Shown here: positions 37,370-49,300 of the stretch, piece by piece
How the letters are laid out: every line of letters begins with the position of its first letter
Numbering within the stretch: the first letter of the stretch is position 1
Assembly: GCF_954871325.1 (NCBI RefSeq)
Contig: NC_088777.1
Span: forward strand, 50,782,974-50,846,973
Reading direction: 5' to 3'
Source of the DNA: Gordionus sp. m RMFG-2023
Lineage: Eukaryota > Nematomorpha > Gordioida > Chordodea > Parachordodidae
DNA length: 64,000 bases
Made by a program: the position numbers and the translations under genes
Notes under the pieces: generated by a model
The model's input: only the letters and a program-made list of their open reading frames with translations
Database searches by the model: none
What the model was told of the DNA's origin: nothing

Positions 37370-40300
37370 TCATTTCGGGAATAGAACGTGATTGACAACG
37401 TCAAACGAATATTCTTGATCGTGTAGCGTTACCATTTCGGATCCTTCAGTTTCGTTATCTCGATGAATCATTACTCTTAAATACCCATAATCATCTAATC
37501 CTGTTATAATGGCATTTCGAGTTTCTTGACCATGTATGGTTATATTTTGTCCTCTATAACAAAAATAAAATAAAGAATTTTATTAAATATGACATGCAAG
37601 TTCAAAAATATACAGATTACTTAATCGAACGATGTTAGAGTCGTGGCGATTAGTGGTAGGAATGTGTAATTGGCCGGAAGCGATGGCGAATATTTAGCGA
37701 GTTTATTTATCTCGGCGTCTACTAGAGCATCTCTATTTATATTGGAAGGGGCAAGGGGATCAATGCATGAGAAATCCCAGGTTAGGAATTCCCCCCTCTT
37801 CCAAGGGATCATGGTAGAGCCATCGGGACGCTTACCATCAGAATTGTAGAGTCCAGTAGGTTCGAGGGTTGATGGGATACCGGCAGATTTTAGGGCCCTG
37901 GCAATAGTATCATTGCATTTTGAATGTCTAATGAATCTGCCTCTACATCGCTTGCAGTGTAAAGAGTGACTGCCTTTGGAGTTGACCGGCGTTTGACAAA
38001 GGATGCAGTGATAGGGTATTACCATATCGCAATTAAGTCTTAGACCGATGGCGTGACGTAGCTCATCATTGCTTAGGAGCTGGTCAAGGTTTCGCGATGG
38101 AAAAGCTTCGAGAAATTCATACCCGCTGTCTGCGGAAATGGAAAAGAGTAGAGAATGGTCCTCGGGTTGGCTCCTCGATTTAAGGAATGCAACGGAGTTG
38201 CCAACTAAAGGTTTATCCCAGTCCTTCTTCAGTGTCGATGAGGGAGGATCGACTAATGAAAGAGATTTCCATAGATCAATTGCCTGGGGAAGTAAAGGGT
38301 CAGGATGTTTTGTGAGTGCGTGTATGATGGGCTCGCAGGACAGGCGAGAGGATATGAACGCACTAACAGAGAGTAGGGAAGGCGATCGTATGCCAATGCC
38401 GCCGGATTTGGTTGGCAAGGTAGCTTGTAGCCAAGATAGGTCTTTGAATTTGAGATTGAATATATCCTCAGTGAGGTGTTTAATCTCTAGCTCGTGTGCC
38501 GCGAGGTTGATGTCGTATTGGAAGATACGTGACGATCGGAGTGTATATAGAATTTTTGGGATTAGGAGGTAGTTCTTTAATAGAAAGAACGCTTGGTGGG
38601 TTGGGAGGAAAGATAGTGTACCGCGCATAAGGGATATTTCAAGTAGAGTGTCGGCGAAGAACTTGACAAAGGACTCGTCTTTACCCACTGGAGATCCGAG
38701 ATGTGTTAAGAAGTTCAATGGTGTATGATTGAACATAGGATCATAGTTAAGGTCGATGATTCCAAGAGGACAATATTCGCTCTTGTCTTGATTGATTCGC
38801 AGTCCCAAACTGCTCTCGCTGCCTTAAATCGAGGAGCCAACCCGAGGACCATTCTCTACTCTTCTCCATTTCCGCAGACAGCGGGCATGAATTTCTCGAA
38901 GCTTTTCCATCGCGAAACCTTGACCAGCTCCTAAGCAATGATGAGCTACGTCACGCCATCGGTCTAAGACTTAATTGCGATATGGTAATACCCTATCACT
39001 GCATCCTTTGTCAAACGCCGGTCAACTCCAAAGGCCGTCACTCTTTACACTGCAAGCGATGTAGAGAGATTCATTAGACATTCAAAGTGCAATGATACTA
39101 TTGCCAGGGCCCTAAAATCTGCCGGTATCCCATCAACCCTCGAACCTACTGGACTCTACAATTCTGATGGTAAGCGTCCCGATGGCTCTACCATGATTCC
39201 TTGGAAGAGGAGGGAATTCCTAACCTGGGATTTCTCATGCATCGATCCCCTTGCCCCTTCCAATATAAATAGAGATGCTCTAGTAGACGCCGAGATAAAT
39301 AAACTCGCTAAATAATCGCCATCGCTTACGGCCAATTACACATTCCTACCACTAATCGCCACGACTCTAACATCGTTCGGCTCTCACGCCCTTGCCTTCT
39401 TTAAAGAGCTGGGGAAACGGATCTCTACTAGGACCGAAGATCCCAACGAGGGTTACTACCTACGCCAAAGATTAGCCCTCAATATAATAAAATCCAATTA
39501 CCTCAGCTTCATATTCTCAATGACTGATACCCCCTAATCACAGAATTGGAGATGAGAAAAGCAATTAAGAACAAGAGAGAGATATTCAGATGGAAGTCAA
39601 CAAAAGAACCAAACCCTAATCACAGAATCGGCGATGAGAAAAACAATTAAGAACAAGAGAGGAATATTATCAATGTTATATTTTAAAAATATTTATAAAT
39701 TTTTTTTTGATCCTTAATATTTATATGTATTAATTCTAATCTAATATTTAAAATTTGGTAACATATTAATTTATTATTTTTCAATGATTACTTAATTATA
39801 AAATGATATATTTAAAGATTTAAATGAATAATTTAATCAGAGTTTGGATAATTTAAGATGTAGGATAAAAAATCATTTTAAATTATGAACCAAGTTATCG
39901 AAAATAAATTTTGCGATTCACAAATTAATTTCGCAAATTAGCATAATCGACGTAATAGTAAAATGCAAATCACCGACTATATATGACAGATTTATTTATC
40001 CACAATTATGGACTTTTGTAAGATATGAGATTATTTTAATTATCGGATTTTGATTAGTATACTTTAGCAATTGTTTTAAAGTAATATTAAATAATTAGCG
40101 CTACCTTTAAAATAGCAAATTGTGAGGTTTAGTATGATATTTAAAAATAAATTATATAATAATAATATTTAAAACATTTAACGTCATCTATATCGCCTTT
40201 TTTAAAAAAAAATTTTTTTTTTTTAAATTGTTGCAGAAAATAATTATAAAATCTTAAAATAATATAATTTTTTTAAACTCATTTTTATTTTAAACTTTAA

Positions 40301-43300
40301 TCTTTTAAAACTATAATTTTTTTTAAATCTGATTTATAAAAAACAATATTTAAAAAAAGCGTTAAATGCCACACCAGAACAGAACCTATTAAAAAGGTTT
40401 GTGAGCTGTGATTTTTAACTCAAAAAGATGATTAACTATCATATCTTGAACTTGAATAGGTATTTAATAAAATTAATTTTATAAAATCTTGTTTATTGCT
40501 ATTTGAAAGTGCCAGCTATCCAAATTAGTGTATATCTTTAATCATAAAATTTATTACCCTTCTATATTATATATAGATTTTGAGATACATTCAAAAGTTT
40601 TTGTTTCCTATAGCCTAATAATATGTATATTATATTTGACAATATGACTTTTCCCAAAAATAGATTACTACACCTAAAGTATTAAAGGTTAAATCCCAGT
40701 TTTGATTATGCAGAATCATGAATAATTTCATTTGAGAATATTCTCGTAACTTTTTTTACATCTCATTTGACTGTACCATTTTCACAAAATAGATTAATTA
40801 GACCTAGGTATGCTTTAATTACACTATGAATGTATTTCTTTTTAATTTTAAAGTGATTTGCCATTTCGCGAGTGAAAATCAAGTTTTGATATTCTATTTT
40901 AGTAAACATTTAATGTATATTTATTATTATTTGCATTATAATTTACCTGCTCTTACTTAAATATAATAAAATCTAGTATAAAAATTTAAATTGTTGGTTA
41001 CAATTTACATAACATTTCTCACAAATTCTCACGGGAAGGTTACCGCAATGAAAATTCCTGTAAATTTTCCAAACTTAACCATGTCAGAAGTGATGGATCA
41101 AATCATTTATTCACCTATTATATTTTCGAATACCCTTTTGAAAAACCATTTATAAAAAAAAATAAAAAGCTTAAAATTAATGGGAAATGACCGAAATTCA
41201 AAAAACATCAAAATTAGGGAGGGTTTAAAAAATAAAAAAGCCCAGGAAGAGGGCAAAATAATATTTTAATATCTGAGTCGTGGAAATTTTTAAAATCTAA
41301 ACAAGGAGACGGAGAGAATCAAAAACAAAACAGTTTTATTATTGTTTTTTTTTTAAAAAAAGCGCGCGTACATTTTAGTGAGCCAATATCCGTAGTATTC
41401 CTTTTTGACTACGTCGTCGATGTAATCGCAAAATACGGGGTCTCCTATATTGCCGCAAAGCCTCACGGAAGAGGAGCTCAAAAGCGTTTCCGTATAATTT
41501 TCGTAACGATTCAAAAATGAGGCCAAAAATAATTCGGGACTGACTAAAATGGTACCGCCCATAATTTTAGATATATCCAACAAACCTAGAATCGGGTTAG
41601 TGTTGTAATAATTGAGACCGAAAGCTGTAAAAGATTTTAAAAAAAAAGAATATATATATATATTAAAATAAAAATAATTCCTCCTGCTTAGAGATGTGTC
41701 GGAAATAGTTGGTTTATTCTTTAATGATTTATATATATATATATATCAGAGACTTGCAGAGGTACCATTTGCCTGTCCGGACCCAGGTTATTTTTAAAAA
41801 ACATATTATAATTATATTTTTTAAGCTAATGCGATTTAAAATATTTTGTTTCAAGGGGGTATATTTTTTTAAAAAAATAATATATAAGCAGTTCTCTTAT
41901 ATATATATTAGCGTCGATGTGTTTTATCTGGCAATGTGTTATTTTTTTCAACTTTAAATCATTTTTAGAGCGCGTTTATTTTAAATTTAAAAATCTGATT
42001 TAACCGAGAAATACATTACATCATGTTTGGAATATACCTATCTTATGAATTACAAGACAATTTTGCTGTTAACATTTGGGAGTCATTTATAAATTTATAG
42101 AAAATCTTACATATATAAATTTTTATTTAAATTCTAACGTTCATGACAAAAATTGTCTGAAATTTATAGGATAGGTATTCCAAACACGTGGAATTCGTTT
42201 CCGGTAAAATCAGATTTTTTAATTTTTAAAAAAAAACGCGCTCATAAAATTATTTAAATTTGAAAATATAAGACATTGCAGGAAAAAAATACATTGACGT
42301 TTAACTTACACAATGCAAATTTTTTTTAAAATGAAGTTATATAAATTTAATGCGATATTTACAGTTTTGAAATGCTATTTAAGATAAAAAAAAATCATTG
42401 AGAGATTAAATTTTGAGACAGGTTTTGAACAACCAAAGGATATATTTTATGGGCCCGGGCAGGAATTTCATAAAATTTTCTTAAAGCTTACATTTAATTT
42501 AGTCAAATTTATATACATTTTTTTCATTCATTCATTAAAAAAAATTAAAACACGCTCGAAAAAGGACCTCTTTTAAAAAAAACAGGTAAACAGTGCAGAC
42601 ACGAAAAAATTTGTGGGCTGGGCCAAAAAAACATTTTTAAAAAAAATAATCTAAGCAATGGTTTAGGCCGCCTCAAGCTTCTAATAAATAGAACTGGATG
42701 ATAACTTTACATAATTTGAATGATGTTAAAGTATAATCATCTGTCCTCCATTTTAAAATAAAAACTGGTTTAGGCCGCCTCTTGTTTCTATAAATAGACG
42801 ATTTCGCATTTATTTGATGATGTTAAAATATAATCATCTAATATCTTTGTCCTCCATTTTAAAATAAAAACTGGTTTAGGCCGCCTCTTGTTTCATAAAT
42901 AGAACTAGATGATAAAACTTCGCATTATTTGAATGATGTTTTAAAGTATAATCATCTAATATCTTTGTCCTCCATTTTTAAATAAAAAACAAATCATGCC
43001 CCCTCGCAACTGGTTTTATTTCAAATTTAAGTATCGCGCAAAAAAACGAAAGTCTGCGCCTATATATAGGGGAATATAGGTTAAAATAATTTTCTTCTTC
43101 CTAATAAATATTTTTTTTACCCGCTCGAATACGTTTGTCCTCCTAAAAATTTCCGAACCTTATCGGTTAGCATGATTCCTTATTACTTCGTCACGATATT
43201 CATTTTATACATAATACTCTGTCAGCCGCGTTTATTTTACATGTATTTACTTCATCAAACCGCAATTTATATAATGTTCGTTAATTGATATTGTAATAAT

Positions 43301-46300
43301 GGAGTGAATTAATTCTAAATGAAAGATAGGCCCGTCAAGACCACGGGGTCCTCCAGTGCCTTTGGATGCTGGGAGGCCCCGCAAATGACTCAAAAAAGGA
43401 TATAAATATTTATAATCTAAATATATTTCTTCTTTACACAGAGTATAATCGATTATCCGATCATCTATATGGTTGACCCTGATCAAAATTCCGGCTATTT
43501 TGTATTTCCCAGCGTAATAGACATCGTTAGGCCATTTGATGTGGAAATCAACGTTTTTGTTGTACTTTTTTTTCAAAAAAAAATATAAAGTGAAAAAAAA
43601 TTAGAAAACTTAACTATTTCCGATTAAGAACCGTTATTGGCAACTTATGAATACTTAAAAAAAACATCTCTTTAATTTTCATGGCTAAAACATCATCGTG
43701 AAGCAGAAATCCATTAATTTCGAATCTTACGTTAAACTTAAACCTTTAATAAAAATTGTTGTAATATGTGTTTTAATATTCAAATCGACTTTTAAACAAA
43801 ATCAAGAAAAACGAAGTAATATTCAAATCTACTTTTAAAACAGAAAAACGAAACAAATTATTATATTATTTGAGTTCAGACGATGTAAATGAATATCATA
43901 AAAAAGGATATATAATTGAGGATATTTTTACTTGTTATGGTACTATTATTTTGCGAACATTTTAATCTTTTAATTTTAACTTTCTTATATTAATTTTATA
44001 TTTAATTATTAGTATTTAATAATTTAGAATTATATTTTGGTATTTAAATTATATTTTTATTTTATTTTTAGGTTTCAAATTTTCTTTATATCACACAAAT
44101 GCCAAAAAAAACTCAAATCTATATAAGAAAACCTTTTAATGGGAGGAACAGATCGTAAAAACTATTTTTTTTTTCCAAATGTTTTTTTTTGAAAAGTGGT
44201 CGGTCACTTTGGGGATGTTATCTAATTTCAGGGTTGGAAAGTTGGTCATTTGACAGCCTAAATTCAGCCATGTTTACTGGAGGATTATTTGAACTAATCA
44301 AATGCGGTTCAAATTAAAAAAAGGATATAAATACACGTGATCACAATGCTGTAAATTTATTGAATCTCCAATATAAAAAAAGGGGAATGTTACTTAGTAT
44401 CCTGTTATAATACAAGAATTAGGTATTTTACAAGGTGGTGTCGATCAAAATATTTCAAGCGATATCATAAAGTTTAGAAGTAAAAGTAACATAAAGTAAT
44501 GGCAAATATGTGAAAAGCGGTGAGCAGTAACCTCCATAATAAACAATCAGACTTCAGCCCCAAGTTTAGTAGAATCGAGTTGGTGACTTGCCCATTAAGA
44601 GAAATTACATTTTACTAAACAATTCCTATTTCAACTTATTCCTCGAAAAGAAATTGGTCGATTTAGGGTTACTATTCATATGAAAAACAGAAAATAGATT
44701 GAAGACCTCGACAACAGGGATAAATTGATTTAAAAATATTTAAAGAAAATGGCAATATTGAATATGAATCTGAACATGGCCCTGCCAAAGGAGCGAAATA
44801 TTAAATATATGAATGATTAATGAATATTTGAAAATACAAGATTCATTAAAAATAATTCGAATTCGACTGCAGTTGGCAGGTCAATCAACCCTGCCCAATT
44901 TTGATCCTCAATAATATTTCGGGCTCCCTTTCTTTTGGATCGGACCCGAATTATTGCAAGGGCTTTATGACATCTGTCAAATCATTGTTATTTTAGGCTT
45001 TTAGCGTAAAAGAACGTTATGATATTCCATAGCCCTCTAAATCCTCCCCTTCCGATAAATCACGGGACGAGGACCTCCCGATGGCTAAAATATAAAATGG
45101 ATACTAAATAATTGATCGCACCCCCCCCCCCCCCGTGTCAGAGGGTCTTATAGTTGGTAATTACTCAATTTAACAAAAATTAATCCTCTAAATCGAGTAG
45201 AAAAAGCGACATTCTAACAATTTTATTTATTTACTTACACGATTATTGATATGAAATAAAATGCACGCGTAACAAACCTCCAAAACATTCCCTTCACGTT
45301 TAAAAGTGCGTTCACGAAGAGTTTCGACCAAGGCGATGGCCGTTAGGTGCTGCAGCCAACAGGCCAACTTGGTAGAATCTATGGGGAATGATTGCCCGTC
45401 AACGGGAGAAGTGAGGTAGTGAGACAAGGTGAAACTCAGGCTTCCTTCCGGGCTAATCCATTTGCTTCCAGTTCTACCTTTGTATAGTTAGTTTATAATT
45501 TTATCAGAAAAAAATCATTACGCGATCCCGAAGATTCTTCTCATGGATGGCCAGAAATGCTCGGATATCTATTAGCGAAATCTCGAGGGATAGGTATTTG
45601 TAATGGCTAAAATATCGATATAGCCGTTTATAAAAAATAGGCTCACATGGAGCGCACAGCATCAATAGTTATAAATATGATAAATATATAGGCAACATAC
45701 ACGAATATTACTTATTTTTTGGTAAATCTAACATGACGACATTGATTAATTCCGTTTATCATTGAAAATACCAGAGTTGTTAAAGGATCTAGATATAAAA
45801 ATGTGGTATCTGTATCTGTATCTAGATAGATTTTTGATTAAAATATCTATATCTAGATATTATTTTAGACGATGTATCTGTATCTAGATCCATTTAAAAA
45901 GTATCTTTTAACAACTCTGGAAAATACTATAAGATAGAAGAAAAAAACTTGAATCGTTGGATAAAATATGAACGTACTATGTTAGTATATATATATATCA
46001 TCAATCCTTACAATTAAAACGACAAAAAAAATAGATGAAGTGGGGGGGGGGGCATTTAATTGTAAGAACAATAGGATCATATGTCAGTTTATAATTTTTC
46101 CTTTCAATTTCTGTCCTACACTTATTACACGCTATATTTCTTTAGTTGTATAATTACTTAATTTTATCATTTCAAATTCCAAAAAAAAAATTTAATCGCG
46201 TCGGAGGATTCAGTCTGGAACAAAAAATTTGTTCATGGGGTCGGGTCGGGTCAGGCTTAGACAGCGATATTTTTTTTCGGCCCGCGAAAAATTACTATGA

Positions 46301-49300
46301 ATGACTGTAAAGCCAGGTCAGGCCTGAAACCCTAATTTCTTAAACCCGAGGGCCTGACATTTTGACCTTTAAAGGACTCTGAGAAAGAATTTAAAAAAAA
46401 AAGAATGATGAGGCGGTAAAGAATAGCAATGATCGAAAACGAACCATGTGTTGCCTTGACTCAAAAATTACTGACACGGACAAAAATAAATACATACTCC
46501 CCCCCCCCCTCCCTCCCTTATTAGATTTCGATTATATGTGCAAGTAATTAAAGTTTCGTTCGTTATTTTGATAAATTGTCAACACCATATCAATCATTTT
46601 TGGATTAGGATTTATGTATATGTTAATTTTGTTTTTAAAATTCAAATATATTTGTTTAATTTTAAATAATAATATGGCTTACCGACAGAATTGGAACAAC
46701 AATACGACAAGATGGCGAAATCAATGCCTCCTGGTACTATTTCTTTGAAGCTTTTTTTTATAAAAAATAAATAAATAAAATAATTTAGAGATATACCGGA
46801 AATACGTGTCTGGATTTTTTAAAAAAACAAAATACTTTACAAAACAAAATTTAGCAATCTTGCTTTCGAATGAATCGAAAAATATTTGCATACCCCGTTT
46901 CAACAATGGCTCCGACAAATTAAAATTTATATTATCGTCTGTTGCGTATTTATAGAAACGTAAATAAAAAAAATTTTCTAATATGTTTACAACAAAATTT
47001 CATGGCAGAAAACCCGAGGTTCATTTGACGAACATGTTGTTATGGGGAGGGGTGGGGATAAAATGTGTCCTAGTAGTTTACTACATAACTAGTAAATTTA
47101 TCATTCATTAAAAATAAGATGAAAATATATCACCTTTGTTTTGACCTATTTCCTATATTTAAATCCTGGACATAAAAGAAGCTATCATACGAGTTAGAAA
47201 ATGTGTCTATTTTATTCGGAGATATTTGTTACTTTGGTCACGTGTTGCTAAACGGCTCGATTTTTTTAATTAAAAAATGGCGGACCCAATATTTTAGTCA
47301 TAAAAAAAAGTATTATGCAAATCCTAGAGAATTTGTTCGCAGATGGCAGAAAAGGTTCAGACATATATTAATTTTGGGCGAAAATCGTAATTTAAAAATC
47401 CGCAAATTCGAGCCGTTTAACGACACTACAGCGCGTCAACTTAATTGTGGGGGACCTTGCATGGTATCGGATGTTTTTTCGAAATTTTAGCGACACCCTC
47501 ATGTTTGGGGTGGCATTTAAGTGCACCGTGATTCCGGAATTCTTAATGAAGGCTATCTCGCATGTAAAAAAGCACAAAAATTGTTCAATGACTTCTTCAA
47601 TTATATTTATATCCCTCATTGTAAAACTCGCACTCTTTCCAAATAAAGTTTAGCCATGTTAGCTCGAGACCTCGATTTCATATTTATATGTGTTAGAGGG
47701 GAATGTGTTATTTTTTTTTTCAACTTTAAAAATTATTTTTTGGGCGCGTTTTTCTTTAAATTTAAAAATCCGATTTTACCGGAAATACATTCCGTCATGT
47801 TTGAGATACTTACTAGTGATCTGCATCGGGCCCAATTTTTCAAACCCGGCCCGGCCCGAATTTTTTTTTAAATATAGAAATTAATTTTTATAATTACTCA
47901 AAGTAAAAGACACATGTCATATGTTGTTTAGTCTCAATAAATAAAATCAAATTTTTAAATTCAAAAAAACGCGCCCAAAAAATGATTTAAAGTTGGAAAA
48001 AAAATAACATATTGCTGCAAACATATATATATATATTTAAAAAAAATACATTATATATCTCATTTGCCTCGTGGAGTATTAAAAAAAACTAAATGACGCA
48101 GCTAGTATGGGAAATATACAATCCTTATTAGTGGTACTCAGTGGTAATACCTTTTTAAGTTAACTAAGCAATTCTCTATTTTCGTAAGATAAGGGTGTTC
48201 TAGATAGTGATACAGCCATGGTCAGTATAATTTTTCTAGGGAATAGAAAGCACCTAATATTTTGATCAATAAATATCCTTAGAACTCTCAATAATTTTAA
48301 TATCCCCTGCAAAATTTCCCATGGCATGCTAATTTATAATTTTTTATTAGATTTTTATAAGGCTTCCACAAAGATAAACGAGGTATTTGGGGTTCAGGAA
48401 TTGAATTTTTTTTAAATTTTCAATATTGAGTCTAAGAAAGTTCTTTGAAAAGAAGATTGACGTTGAGGCTTAGATAGCTATGCCCAATCTCTGTTTTAAG
48501 AAGAAATTTTTTCTAGGATCTCCCGAGAGCCGATTAAAGATCCTAAATATTTGAAGACGGATAAGACAAGTTTACAGAGGGTTGCAATGCACTGTCATTG
48601 TTAGTTCATAAGAATTTATATTTTAATATGAACATATAGATTTTTGGAAGATATCATGATAATTCGTTAAAAATAATTTTAAAAAACCTATTATCATTTT
48701 TTAAATTTTTATTTTATTATTCTAATTTATAATTATGACGATATTTCTGTTATTTTTACCAAATTTTATGTTCTTACTTTTCCGGATTCCTAATCCCCAA
48801 CCAAACCTGGTTCAGACTGAACCCGAAAAGCACAAATAGGAACCAGAATGGTATATATTAGATTAGAGGCAACCAGGTCAAAAATATTTTTACGGGCCTG
48901 GCTGCAAAAAATTTAAGTAGGCCAAATAAACCTTTTCAAAAATTTCAGGGGCTAGTTTGAACCTTATACCAATCTTTAATTTAAAAGTCATGCTTAAAAA
49001 AACCTAGCTAATGTTAAGGCATGTAAATACACTATAATTGCAGGCACCGCAAAAGATCATAGGGTGGTAAAAGCTTATATATACATATAGAAAATAGATC
49101 TTTATGTAATAGTAATTGATAGTTCAGGACCTTAACCATATAAGAAACGCCAAAATAATGTTATTTATGTACTTCTAACCTTTCGAGAAGGTGAAAAGTA
49201 GAGTCCAGTAAAGGGAACCAGAGAAAAATGTGCCCCAAATTTTTGGTCTTCAGGGAAGCATAATACGTGTCGAAATCAAATTGTCTCGTCACTTCCATAC

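Noticed and set aside
38069-38572. Plus-strand open frame of 167 codons
   Set aside because: It is the antisense shadow of the LINE minus-strand coding frame.
43247-43437. Extension of HLCS exon 7 by about 62 codons (GLPASKGTGGPRGLDGP)
   Set aside because: The donor at 43437 joins to exon 8 in perfect phase and homology continues there; the extension is intron read-through. The Gly/Pro-rich look is probably accidental.
46721-46940. Minus-strand frame LSEPLLKRGMQIFFDSFESK as an extra HLCS exon
   Set aside because: The phases do not fit between exons 4 and 5, while exon 4 joins exon 5 directly (LLDSTFHLLESFKEIVPGGI) in phase and matches the family.
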